Assembly: GCA_947259295.1 (NCBI GenBank)
Contig: CAMYMG010000084.1
Coordinates: 62,001 to 126,000 of the forward strand
Length of the DNA stretch: 64,000 nt
Reading direction: 5' to 3'
DNA from: an uncultured Rhizobiaceae bacterium
GTDB lineage: Bacteria; Pseudomonadota; Alphaproteobacteria; Rhizobiales; Rhizobiaceae
Shown: positions 20,963 to 28,626 of the stretch, one piece after another
Position numbering within the stretch: the first letter of the stretch is position 1
Layout: every line of letters begins with the position of its first letter
Notes under the pieces: generated by a model
Told to the model about the DNA's origin: nothing
The model's input: the letters and a program-made list of their open reading frames with translations, nothing else
The model's database searches: none
Translations under genes and position numbers: made by a program

Positions 20963-20975
20963 TAACAGATTGTTA
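20963..20975. promoter_or_regulatory. Inverted repeat TAACA-N3-TGTTA upstream of the lipoprotein gene
   Basis: TAACAGATTGTTA is a 5+5 inverted repeat about 90 bases before the lipoprotein start. The same TAACA-N3-TGTTA pattern occurs at 23896-23908 before a secreted lytic transglycosylase gene, suggesting a shared regulator binding site. Confidence 0.35.
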
Positions 20976-21065
20976 ATTCCGGACTCCCGATGTGACGAAA
21001 CCCGGAGACCTCCAGAAGCATTTCCTTCGCGACCGCCTGCCGCGCAGGCATCGCCCAGGAGAGAG

Positions 21066-21305
21066 ATGATGAAAAAGTTTCTGATTGCCTCTGTTTCCGC
21101 CGTCGCCCTGATGGGCCTCGCCGCTTGCAGTGACTCGACCGACAACACGACCACCCAGAGCGTGCCGCAGACGGACGAGCAGCCCGTGACACCCGCACCG
21201 GCCGCGACAGACGACACGACCACGCAGGGAATCACGCCGACGCCGGAGAGCAGCACCGGTGGTGACATTCCGAGCAGCCCGCCGGAGCAGCCGGCAGTTC
21301 AGTAA
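21066..21305 (+). CDS. Small Thr/Pro-rich lipoprotein
   Basis: 79 residues from the ATG at 21066, with AGGAGA upstream; a second ATG follows at once. A signal peptide (KKFLIASVSAVALMGLAAC) ends in the lipobox LAAC at residues 18-21. The mature part is disordered and rich in Thr, Ser, Pro and acidic residues (for example TTTQSVPQTDEQPVTPAPA). It looks like a small outer-membrane lipoprotein without a defined domain; function unknown. A strong terminator follows directly. Confidence 0.75.
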   Translation: MMKKFLIASVSAVALMGLAACSDSTDNTTTQSVPQTDEQPVTPAPAATDDTTTQGITPTPESSTGGDIPSSPPEQPAVQ

Positions 21306-21330
21306 CGTCGTAAACGCGTCGAGAAGATCA

Positions 21331-21355
21331 GAAAGGCCGGTTCTACCGGCCTTTC
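21331..21355. terminator. Bidirectional terminator between the lipoprotein and DMT transporter genes
   Basis: GAAAGGCCGG and CCGGCCTTTC form a perfect 10-bp stem with a 5-base loop (TTCTA), 25 bases after the lipoprotein stop. The convergent transporter gene ends inside the loop: its stop codon is 21343-21345. The stem sequence is identical to that after metF. Confidence 0.8.
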
Positions 21356-22260
21356 GCCGTTTGAGGCGCGATGCGGGCCCAGCGGCCGACCATGACCGTG
21401 ACCATGACGGCAAGGGCAAAGATCAGGGTTTCGCCGGTCACCTCCTCTCCGAGCAGCAAGGCCGAAATGGTCAGCGTCACGAAGGCCTGCAGCAACTGGA
21501 CCTGACTGACGCGCGCGATGCCACCCATCGCCAGCCCGACATTCCAGGCGAAGAAGCCAAGAAACATCGATCCGAGTCCCAGGTAGAAGAACGCTGCGGT
21601 TTCTGTGGCCGAGGCGGTGGCAAAACCATTTCCCCAGGAAAAGATCGTCGCGACAAGCGACACGGGCGCCGTCACGACGAGCGCCCAGCATATAACCTCC
21701 CAGCCCGGCATTTTGCGCGACAGTCTGCCTGAGATGACGTAGCCCAGGCTGACGAGAACGGCGGCCAGGAAAAGCCAGAAGTCACCCGCCGAAAGCTGCA
21801 TGCCGCCGTCTCGCAGGGCAAAGGTGACGACCAGAGCGGCACCGGCGACGCCGCAGATCCAGAACAAGACAGAGGGCCGCTCACCTGTCAGGAGCGCCGA
21901 GAATATGCTGGTGGCGAGCGGCAGGATACCGAGCACGACCGCACCATGCGCGGCGGGAACCGTCTGCATGGCGAGCGTGGAGAGCAGCGGGAAAGCGAAG
22001 ACCAGAAGCACGCCCGCCAGCAGAAGGGCGCCGAGATCGCGGCGCGGAAAGCGGCGGCGCAACAGGACCAGGATGAGGGCTGCGGCGGCGGAAGCGAGCG
22101 CCGCGCGGCCGAAGGTTATGAACAGCGGACTGAATGCGCCCAGCGCCACGCGTGTGGCAGGAAGCGTACCGCCGAATATGGCAACGCCGATGAAGCCGAT
22201 TGCGAGGCCGGCATTTTCGCGCAGGATCGTCGGCTGGTCGGATGAGGCGGTCTGGAGCAT
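21343..22260 (-). CDS. DMT-family (EamA) transporter
   Basis: 305 residues from the ATG at 22260; the longer frame would need a TTG start. It has about ten membrane segments in two EamA repeats: GLAIGFIGVAIFGGTLPATR through AAHGAVVLGILPLATSIFSALL, then FWLFLAAVLVSLGYVISGRL through LQAFVTLTISALLLGEEV. It differs clearly from the transporter at 6983, so it is a paralogous family member with its own substrate. Such proteins export metabolites or amino acids. Its 3' end lies inside a shared terminator hairpin. Confidence 0.87.
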   Translation of the reverse strand: MLQTASSDQPTILRENAGLAIGFIGVAIFGGTLPATRVALGAFSPLFITFGRAALASAAAALILVLLRRRFPRRDLGALLLAGVLLVFAFPLLSTLAMQTVPAAHGAVVLGILPLATSIFSALLTGERPSVLFWICGVAGAALVVTFALRDGGMQLSAGDFWLFLAAVLVSLGYVISGRLSRKMPGWEVICWALVVTAPVSLVATIFSWGNGFATASATETAAFFYLGLGSMFLGFFAWNVGLAMGGIARVSQVQLLQAFVTLTISALLLGEEVTGETLIFALAVMVTVMVGRWARIAPQTAKGR

Positions 22261-22380
22261 TCCGCTGGGTAGCGCGCCCAACGCCCGCCCGTCGCGGCAA
22301 ATCGCTTGGGCCAAGGTGCCAAGTGGGGAGGCACATCGGCCTCACTCGCCAAGCCGAGATTTTCATCCTATGAGACGGCC

Positions 22381-23100
22381 ATGTCGATTTGGGACCGCAT
22401 AGGCGAATTCGTCGCGCGTGTTTCCGCGTCCGCTTCCTCCGGCGTGTCGGATGTGGTGGAGGCGGTGCAGACCGTCTTTATGGGTGATGCCGACCTCAGG
22501 CGCCGGGTCGCCTTTTCGGTCGCCATGATCGCGCTGTCGGCCAAGATGGCCAAGGCTGACGGGATCGTGACGCAGGACGAGGTACACGCCTTCGAGGAAA
22601 TATTCTCGGTGCCGGCGCCCGAGCGCCGCAATGTCGAGCGCCTGTATAACCTCGCCAAGAGCGACGTTGCCGGCTTCGAAACCTATGCCCGGCAAATGGC
22701 AGGACTGTGCGGCACCGGCAGGACCAATTGTGCCATGCTCGAGGATATTCTCGACGGGCTGTTCCACATCGCCAAGGCCGACGGCGTGCTGCACGAGCAC
22801 GAGGGGCAGTTCCTGCACCGCATCGCGGAAATCTTCCGCATCGAGGAAAGCCACTACCAGAGCATCCTCGCGCGGCATGCCGATCTTGGCGACGCCGATC
22901 CCTACCTGATCCTCGGCATCGATCGCGGCAGCACGCTTGCGGACGTCAAGAAGCGCTATCGCAAGCTCGTGGCGGCAAATCACCCTGACAAGCTGATCGC
23001 GCGCGGCGTGCCTCAGGAATTCATCCGTATCGCGACAACCCGCATCGCAGCGATCAACGCCGCCTACGAGACCCTGGAACGGGGCCTGCGGCCGACATGA
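22381..23100 (+). CDS. TerB-DnaJ (DjlA-like) co-chaperone
   Basis: 239 residues from the ATG at 22381. Residues 45-170 form a TerB-type helical domain (MIALSAKMAKADGIVTQDE and LFHIAKADGVLHEHEGQFLH, two acidic metal-binding-like repeats). Residues 175-235 form a J domain with the HPD motif in AANHPDKL. DjlA proteins stimulate DnaK ATPase. Unlike E. coli DjlA there is no clear N-terminal membrane anchor, only an amphipathic start. Its stop overlaps the start of the next gene (ATGA), so it is coupled to an amidase. Confidence 0.87.
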   Translation: MSIWDRIGEFVARVSASASSGVSDVVEAVQTVFMGDADLRRRVAFSVAMIALSAKMAKADGIVTQDEVHAFEEIFSVPAPERRNVERLYNLAKSDVAGFETYARQMAGLCGTGRTNCAMLEDILDGLFHIAKADGVLHEHEGQFLHRIAEIFRIEESHYQSILARHADLGDADPYLILGIDRGSTLADVKKRYRKLVAANHPDKLIARGVPQEFIRIATTRIAAINAAYETLERGLRPT

Positions 23101-23861
23101 GCGGATTTGCACCCGACCATCCAGGAGCGGATGTCAGGGTGTCGCCCAATTTCGGCCCACGCATCGGCGTTGCCGGTCCCGACATGATCGTGCTGCACTA
23201 TACCGGCATGGAAACGGGCAAGGCGGCGGAGTCCTGGCTGTGCAACCCGGAGAGCCAGGTTTCCTCGCACTACCTGGTGCACGAGAACGGCCATGTGGTG
23301 CAGATGGTGCGCGAGTCTGACCGTGCATGGCATGCCGGCAAGAGCTTCTGGCAAGGTGCGACAGACATCAATTCGCGCTCGATCGGCATAGAGATCGTCA
23401 ATCCCGGCCATGCTCTAGGCTACAAAAACTTTCCCAAGCGCCAGATCGCATCCGTCATCGCCTTGTGCCAGGGCATCGTCGGCCGGCACAACATCGCTCA
23501 AGAGCGGGTGCTCGCGCATTCGGACGTGGCGCCCGGACGCAAGGTCGATCCCGGGGAGCGTTTCCCGTGGCGCCAGTTGGCCGCGGCGGGCATCGGTCAT
23601 ATTGTCGCGCCGAGGCGAGCGGGCGGGCGTCCGGTGCTATCGCCCGGCGACACGGGCGAAGCGGTCGAGGAACTGCAGTCGATGCTCTCTCTTTATGGCT
23701 ATGGCGTCGAGATCACCGGTGTGTTCGACGAAACCACAGGCGTTGCGGTTGCAGCGTTTCAGCTGCATTTCCGGCCGCGCCGGGTGGATGGCCTGGCCGA
23801 CCGGTCGACGGTCGATACGCTGCGACGACTGCTCGAGGCGCTGCCCGCCGAACCGGTCTGA
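23097..23861 (+). CDS. N-acetylmuramoyl-L-alanine amidase (Amidase_2) with peptidoglycan-binding domain
   Basis: 254 residues. The Amidase_2 zinc domain (residues 20-160) shows IVLHYTG with the first His, SSHYLVHENGHVVQMV, WHAGKSFWQG, SIGIEIVNPG, and VLAHSDVAPGRKVDPGERFP with the last ligand and Lys. A PG_binding_1 domain lies in residues 180-245 (GDTGEAVEELQSMLSLYGYG). No signal peptide is seen, as in cytosolic AmpD-type recycling amidases, but the PG-binding domain resembles AmiD; this leaves the location open. It is coupled to the upstream DjlA-like gene. Confidence 0.9.
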   Translation: MSGFAPDHPGADVRVSPNFGPRIGVAGPDMIVLHYTGMETGKAAESWLCNPESQVSSHYLVHENGHVVQMVRESDRAWHAGKSFWQGATDINSRSIGIEIVNPGHALGYKNFPKRQIASVIALCQGIVGRHNIAQERVLAHSDVAPGRKVDPGERFPWRQLAAAGIGHIVAPRRAGGRPVLSPGDTGEAVEELQSMLSLYGYGVEITGVFDETTGVAVAAFQLHFRPRRVDGLADRSTVDTLRRLLEALPAEPV

Positions 23862-23895
23862 GGCCGCGAGTCGGCGCGACCGCGACTCGCGATGG

Positions 23896-23908
23896 TAACA
23901 TTTTGTTA
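23896..23908. promoter_or_regulatory. Inverted repeat TAACA-N3-TGTTA upstream of the lytic transglycosylase gene
   Basis: TAACATTTTGTTA is a 5+5 inverted repeat in the 200-base gap before the transglycosylase start, about 155 bases upstream. It matches the pattern at 20963-20975. The flanks are moderately AT-rich; the rest of the gap holds nothing else recognised. Confidence 0.35.
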
Positions 23909-24061
23909 TCCAACGTGACTTGATCGGCCATTTTTGATCCAAAGTTGATCTGCAGGGGAGCGGCATCAAGTTGCCGGCGAGCCCGTCTGTATTGCTCCCG
24001 GTGTAGTGCAGGTGTGCCGCGCGGATATATTGCCGCGTGGTCGTATAGCAAACAGGAAATC

Positions 24062-24724
24062 ATGAAAAATCTAACGGTTCTGGCAGCCGCGCTCGCAGCG
24101 GGGATGATGACATTTGCGGCCGAGGCCAAAGAATTCTCCAAGGATGCGACGGTCGACCATGCGTCGCTGAGCGCCGGCAAGGCCATCGATTCCGTCAAGA
24201 GCGGAACCGGCGCCGACGCGGCCAAGTCGACAAAGCGCGGACTGACGCGCGAGGAAACATTCCACGCGGCCAAGGTCGCAGAGGCTGCCGCGGAGACGCC
24301 GCGCATCAAGACCAAGGTCGACAAGGGCGAGGAAGAGGCCGCAAAGCCGACGAAGCCCTATGCGCCCCTGATCGAACGCTATGCCTCGATGAACGGCGTG
24401 TCGCCGGCCTTGGTGCATGCGGTGATCCAGGTCGAGAGCAACTACAAGCCCTATTCGAAGGGCCGTGCCGGCGAGATCGGCCTGATGCAGATCAAGCCGG
24501 CGACAGCGCGCATGATGGGCTATTCGGGCTCGACCACGGGCCTGTTCGACCCCGAGACCAACATCAAGTACGGGCTGAAGTACCTCGCCAAGGCGCAGAA
24601 GCTCGGCGGCGGCACGACGTGCGGCACGATCCTGAAATACAATGCCGGGCATGGCGCCAAGCGGATGAACCCGATCTCGTCCGCTTATTGCAAGAAGGTC
24701 AAGAAGCGGCTGGCCGGCATCTAA
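24062..24724 (+). CDS. Secreted lytic transglycosylase (SLT domain)
   Basis: 220 residues from the ATG at 24062. A signal peptide (LTVLAAALAAGMMTFAAEA) is followed by a charged, helical linker (residues 25-95) and a C-terminal SLT domain with the catalytic Glu125 in VIQVESNYKP, GEIGLMQIKPATA, NIKYGLKYLAK and YNAGHG. It cleaves peptidoglycan glycan strands in the periplasm. The short single-domain form resembles rhizobial SLT proteins that act in wall remodelling or beside secretion machines, though none is nearby. A strong terminator follows. Confidence 0.9.
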   Translation: MKNLTVLAAALAAGMMTFAAEAKEFSKDATVDHASLSAGKAIDSVKSGTGADAAKSTKRGLTREETFHAAKVAEAAAETPRIKTKVDKGEEEAAKPTKPYAPLIERYASMNGVSPALVHAVIQVESNYKPYSKGRAGEIGLMQIKPATARMMGYSGSTTGLFDPETNIKYGLKYLAKAQKLGGGTTCGTILKYNAGHGAKRMNPISSAYCKKVKKRLAGI

Positions 24725-24751
24725 CCGCCGACCGCTCTAAGGAATGCACAT

Positions 24752-24788
24752 ACGCCAGCCCGGGACGACCGGGCGGGCGTTGCTTTTT
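24752..24788 (+). terminator. Rho-independent terminator after the lytic transglycosylase gene
   Basis: ACGCCAGCCCGG pairs with CCGGGCGGGCGT around the loop GACGA, with one A-G mismatch, and is followed by TGCTTTTTT. It sits 27 bases after the stop and separates the gene from rnpB. Confidence 0.85.
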
Positions 24789-24826
24789 TCGTTTGCGTTT
24801 CAACGGGCGAACGCCTTTATACGCCT

Positions 24827-25250
24827 GCCAGCTGGCCGGGCGGCCGCACCAGCAAGAGCCGAAAGGCTGCGGGTGAGGAAAGTCCGGGCTCCATGGAAAC
24901 ACGGTGCCGGTTAATGGCCGGCGGGGGCGACCCCAGGGAAAGTGCCACAGAAAGCAAACCGCCGCGGCGCCGACGGCCTTCGGGCCGACGATGTCGCGGT
25001 AAGGGTGAAAGGGTGGGGTAAGAGCCCACCGCGCGACTGGCAACAGGAGCGGCACGGTAAACCCCACCGGGAGCAAAACCGAATAGGGGCGGTTGAGGGG
25101 CAACCCTCAGGGCTGTTTCCGGCCCACCGTCCGGGTAGGTTGCATGAGGCCGATGGCAACATCGGTCCAAGACGAATGGCCGCCACGTTCCCGCCGCCGC
25201 AAGGCGACGGGGGCCATACAGAACCCGGCTTACAGGCCAGCTGGCAATTT
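24827..25250 (+). ncRNA. rnpB: RNase P RNA (class A)
   Basis: Conserved RNase P blocks occur in order: GAGGAAAGTCCGGGCTCC near 24876, AGGGAAAGTGCCACAGAAA near 24937, GGTAAGGGTGAAAGGGTGGG near 25000, and ACAGAACCCGGCTTACAGGC near 25218. The P1 helix is seen as GCCAGCTGGCC at the 5' end pairing with GGCCAGCTGGC at the 3' end. An AATTTTT run follows. It is the catalytic subunit that trims tRNA 5' leaders. The 5' end is estimated from the P1 pairing. Confidence 0.95.
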
Positions 25251-25267
25251 TTCCCGATCCGCGTGGA

Positions 25268-26377
25268 TCAGAGCGCGTCGAGCGAAGTTTCGATCGCCGC
25301 CCAAAGTTCCTCGGTCGGCTCGCAGCCTACCGCCAGCCTGACGAAGCCCGGCGCAACGGCGTCGCCCCAGCGGGCGCGGCGTTCGGCTGACGTATGCACG
25401 CCGCCGAAGGAGGTGGCGGGCTGGATCAGCGAGCAGCCGTTGACGAAGGCATCGGCCTCGGCCTGTGAGCCGAGCGTCATGGCGATGAGGAATCCAAATC
25501 GCTGCATCTGGCTGCTGGCGAGATTGTGCGAAGGGTCGTCCGGCAGGCCCGGAAAGCGCAGGGCGCCAACCTTCGGATGATCGCGCAGGCGCGGCGCGAT
25601 GATCTCGGCCGAGGAGCACATGCGGTCGAAGCGGATCTCCAGCGTCTCCAGGCCGCGATGCAGCAGCCATGCTTCGAAGGGACCGGGAATGGCGCCGGAC
25701 AGCTTGCGCCAGTCCTTGATCGCAGCGATGGCTGCTGCGTCGCGGCTGGTGACATGGCCGAAGAGAACGTCCGAGTGGCCGTTCGGCGCCTTGGTGTCGG
25801 CGGCAACGACCAGGTCGGCGCCGAGATCGAGCGGCAGCTGGCCATAGGGCGTCATGGTGGTGTTGTCGGCAACGACGATGGCGCCGACGGCATGGGCTGC
25901 GGCCGAAACGGCGGCGATGTCGCAGATGTCGAGACCGGGATTTGACGGGGTTTCTACAAAGACCATTCGGTAGCCGTCGAAGCCGCCGTCGAGATAGGTC
26001 GTGGTTGGGCGCAGGTCGAACGCGATACCCATAGGTTTGAGGAAGCGTTCGGCCAGGACGCGCGGTGTATAGTAGCCGTCCGACGGCAGGAGCACACGGT
26101 CGCCGGTCTTCAAGAGGCCGAAGAAGATGGCGGAGATCGCGGCCATGCCCGACGGAAAGGCAATGGCCGTTGCATCCTCGAGATGACCGAGCATCTCCTC
26201 GGCCGCGTCCCATGTCGGGTTGTCGAACCGGCCATACTGGCTGAAGCCCGCCGGGTCGCCCGGCAGGTTGAAGATCGAAGCCATTGTGAGGGGCAGGGGC
26301 ACCGGGTCGCCCTTGACAAGCTTGCGGCGACGGAGATGGGCAAGCTGGGCGGCGCGCGCGGCCGGGCTGTCGGTCAT
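25268..26377 (-). CDS. Cystathionine gamma-lyase/synthase-like PLP enzyme (Cys/Met metabolism family)
   Basis: 369 residues from the ATG at 26377; the longer frame upstream runs into non-coding DNA. Fold I PLP enzyme: YGRFDNPTWDAAEEMLGHLE, FPSGMAAISA, VFVETPSNPGLDICDI, VVADNTTMTPYGQLPLDLGAD, and the PLP-lysine region VAADTKAPNGHSDVLFGHV. The lysine motif is degenerate relative to the usual STTKYLGGHSD form but keeps TK and GHSD. Family members make or cleave cystathionine or eliminate thiol groups. The exact reaction cannot be told. It is convergent with rnpB. Confidence 0.87.
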   Translation of the reverse strand: MTDSPAARAAQLAHLRRRKLVKGDPVPLPLTMASIFNLPGDPAGFSQYGRFDNPTWDAAEEMLGHLEDATAIAFPSGMAAISAIFFGLLKTGDRVLLPSDGYYTPRVLAERFLKPMGIAFDLRPTTTYLDGGFDGYRMVFVETPSNPGLDICDIAAVSAAAHAVGAIVVADNTTMTPYGQLPLDLGADLVVAADTKAPNGHSDVLFGHVTSRDAAAIAAIKDWRKLSGAIPGPFEAWLLHRGLETLEIRFDRMCSSAEIIAPRLRDHPKVGALRFPGLPDDPSHNLASSQMQRFGFLIAMTLGSQAEADAFVNGCSLIQPATSFGGVHTSAERRARWGDAVAPGFVRLAVGCEPTEELWAAIETSLDAL

Positions 26378-26556
26378 GGTGTTCCAGTCTCTTCGGATGC
26401 GTGTCAGGATTCGGCGCGACGCTATGATGCGCGGTCCTTCGCCGCAAGGTGGCCGAGGGACGCAATAACGGTTCGTTAGGCTTAATGAGGGATAAAGACC
26501 GGGATGCCGCAAACCCGTCCATGCGCTTGGGGGTTGGCGGTACTGAGAGAGTTGTT

Positions 26557-26590
26557 CCCGTTGACGCCCATACTGCCCCATGATATCCCA
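26557..26590 (-). promoter_or_regulatory. MraZ-box-like TGGGN repeat array upstream of mraZ
   Basis: Read on the minus strand, TGGG occurs three times at exactly 10-base spacing (plus-strand CCCA at 26567, 26577 and 26587), and a degenerate CGGG continues the period at 26557. Direct TGGGN repeats with 5-base spacers are the known binding pattern of MraZ, encoded just downstream. Orientation is opposite to mraZ. The rest of the 397-base gap (26378-26774) shows no gene. Confidence 0.6.
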
Positions 26591-26774
26591 TAAGCACAAT
26601 CAAGTCTGTTTTCCCGTTGAGGGTTTTGCGCGCGCAAGCCGCAGGGTCTTGGCCCTGTCGGGCCTGGCGTCGCGCGACATCAATGCGGGGAATTCGGGGC
26701 ATCGGGGCCGCGCTACGGAGGCGCGGAAAACATGACGAAACGGGGCGCGGCGGCGGAAGCGGCTGTAACGAGTG

Positions 26775-27233
26775 ATGAACCGGTTTCTGTCCAGTGCAGT
26801 CAACAAGGTCGACGCCAAGGGGCGGGTCTCCGTGCCGGCACATTTTCGTGCCGTCGTGCAGAGCCGCGGCTATGCGGAACTCTACGCCATAAGGCAGCTC
26901 GACGTGCCGGCGCTGGATGTCGGCGGGCTCGACCTGCTCGACCGTTACGAGGAGAGAATTGCGCTGGAAGATCCATTCCTGCAGACCGCGGACGACATGT
27001 CGTTCTTCGTGCATGGCGACGGGGCGTTCCTGAAATACGACCAGGACGGGCGCATCACGGTCAGCGACTTCATCCGCGAGCATACGGGAATAACGACGGA
27101 GGTCGCCTTCGTCGGCCGCGGCAATTTCTTCCAGATATGGGAGCCCGCACGACTCAGCGCCTATGGCGCGGAGGTGAGGGCCAGACTTTCACGACTTCGG
27201 CAGGGGACGAAGCCTGGGGAGCAACCGGAATGA
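26775..27233 (+). CDS. mraZ: Division/cell wall cluster transcriptional regulator MraZ
   Basis: 152 residues from the ATG at 26775; a GTG one codon earlier is also possible. Two AbrB-like MraZ half-domains are seen, with [13 protein letters not shown] near residue 13 and the second half [18 protein letters not shown] near 88. MraZ autoregulates the dcw cluster in E. coli through TGGGN repeats; a matching array lies about 185 bases upstream. Its stop overlaps the rsmH start (ATGA). The upstream Shine-Dalgarno is weak. Confidence 0.93.
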   Translation: MNRFLSSAVNKVDAKGRVSVPAHFRAVVQSRGYAELYAIRQLDVPALDVGGLDLLDRYEERIALEDPFLQTADDMSFFVHGDGAFLKYDQDGRITVSDFIREHTGITTEVAFVGRGNFFQIWEPARLSAYGAEVRARLSRLRQGTKPGEQPE

Positions 27234-28246
27234 TGGCGGGTCACGGCGGGGATAGCCCCGCGGTTGGCGGACCGGCCCGTCACATTCCGGTTCTCCTTGC
27301 CGAGGTTCTTGTCGCGCTGGCGCCGACCGAGAGTGAGGTCGTCATCGACGGGACATTCGGCGCGGGCGGATACACCAGGGCGATCCTCGAGACGGGGGCA
27401 TCCGTCGTCGCCGTCGACCGCGATCCCGACGCGATTGCTGCCGGGCGCGAACTCGAGGATGCCTCGGCAGGAAAACTGAGGCTTGTGCACGGGCCGTTCT
27501 CGCAGCTCGACGAATATGCAGAGCAGGTGGACGGCGTGGTGCTCGACATAGGCGTTTCGTCGATGCAGCTCGACGAGGCCGGGCGCGGCTTCTCCTTCCG
27601 CGCCGACGGGCCGCTCGACATGCGCATGGCGCAGGCGGGCGCCAGTGCGGCCGACGTCGTCAACAGCTTCAAGCCGGGCGATCTTGCCCGCATCTTCGGC
27701 TTTCTCGGCGAGGAGCGCCACGCCGGCCGCATCGCCCGGATGATCGAGAAGCGGCGCGACGCGCGGCCCTTCACGACAACGCTCGACCTCGCCAACGCGA
27801 TCGAGGCCCATATCGGACGCGGCCCGAAGGACAAGATCCATCCGGCGACGCGTGTGTTCCAGGCGCTGCGCATCTACGTCAACGACGAACTAGGCGAACT
27901 GGCGAAGGCGCTGCTGGCTGCCGAGCGCGTGCTGAAGCCCGGCGGCAGGCTGGTGGTCGTGACCTTCCATTCGCTCGAGGACCGCATCGTCAAGCGCTTT
28001 ATCGCCGACCGTTCCGGCAACGCAGCGGGTTCACGTTTCATGCCTGAACTGCGCGAGAAGGCGCCAACATTCGCCAAGCAGGGCGGTGCGGTGGCCGCCA
28101 GCGACGCAGAGACCGAGAGCAACCCCCGCGCGCGCTCGGCCAAGCTACGCGCGGCGGTTCGCACCGAGGCGCCGGCGCGGCGCGAGGATTTTTCGATCTT
28201 CGGCCTTCCAAAGCTCCCCGACATCCGGCCTTCGGCAGAGAGGTAG
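27230..28246 (+). CDS. rsmH: 16S rRNA (cytosine1402-N4)-methyltransferase
   Basis: 338 residues from the ATG at 27230, coupled to mraZ. Motifs: [28 protein letters not shown] (SAM motif I), [70 protein letters not shown] and [15 protein letters not shown]. RsmH (MraW) N4-methylates C1402 in the ribosomal P site. The C-terminal tail carries [12 protein letters not shown], as in the family. Confidence 0.96.
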   Translation: MMAGHGGDSPAVGGPARHIPVLLAEVLVALAPTESEVVIDGTFGAGGYTRAILETGASVVAVDRDPDAIAAGRELEDASAGKLRLVHGPFSQLDEYAEQVDGVVLDIGVSSMQLDEAGRGFSFRADGPLDMRMAQAGASAADVVNSFKPGDLARIFGFLGEERHAGRIARMIEKRRDARPFTTTLDLANAIEAHIGRGPKDKIHPATRVFQALRIYVNDELGELAKALLAAERVLKPGGRLVVVTFHSLEDRIVKRFIADRSGNAAGSRFMPELREKAPTFAKQGGAVAASDAETESNPRARSAKLRAAVRTEAPARREDFSIFGLPKLPDIRPSAER

Positions 28247-28251
28247 TAAAA

Positions 28252-28626
28252 GTGTTTCGTACCAGTGACATCGTACTCATTGCCGTCATGGTCTCCGCGG
28301 CCGCCTTCACCTACAAGATCAAGCAGGATGCCGAGGACCGGCTGGCGACCGTGCACAAGATCGAACGCGAAATCCGCTTCGAAGAGGACACGCTCGACCT
28401 GCTGAAGGCCGACTGGAGCCTGCTGACGCAACCGTCGCGGCTGCAGAAGCTGGCGGAAATCTATCAGTCCGAACTGGCGCTCCAGCCCCTCGAACCGCAC
28501 CAGATCGTCGACCTCGACGAACTGCCGTCGAAGCCGGTGATCATCGAGGACCTGTCGAGCCAGCCGCTCGGCGGCATGGCGGAAAGCGGTCAGGACAACA
28601 TCGTGACCGGGGCGGTGGTGCAATGA
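28252..28626 (+). CDS. ftsL: Cell division protein FtsL
   Basis: 124 residues, GTG start at 28252. A short cytoplasmic start, one membrane segment (TSDIVLIAVMVSAAAFTYKI), and a periplasmic coiled coil (residues 28-75: AEDRLATVHKIEREIRFEED) identify FtsL, which is poorly conserved otherwise. It joins FtsB and FtsQ and activates FtsWI at the septum. Position between rsmH and ftsI supports the call. Its stop overlaps the ftsI start. Confidence 0.88.
   Translation: MFRTSDIVLIAVMVSAAAFTYKIKQDAEDRLATVHKIEREIRFEEDTLDLLKADWSLLTQPSRLQKLAEIYQSELALQPLEPHQIVDLDELPSKPVIIEDLSSQPLGGMAESGQDNIVTGAVVQ

Noticed and set aside
24838-25260. Short frames within the RNase P region
   Set aside because: The sequence is fully explained by the conserved RNase P RNA blocks.
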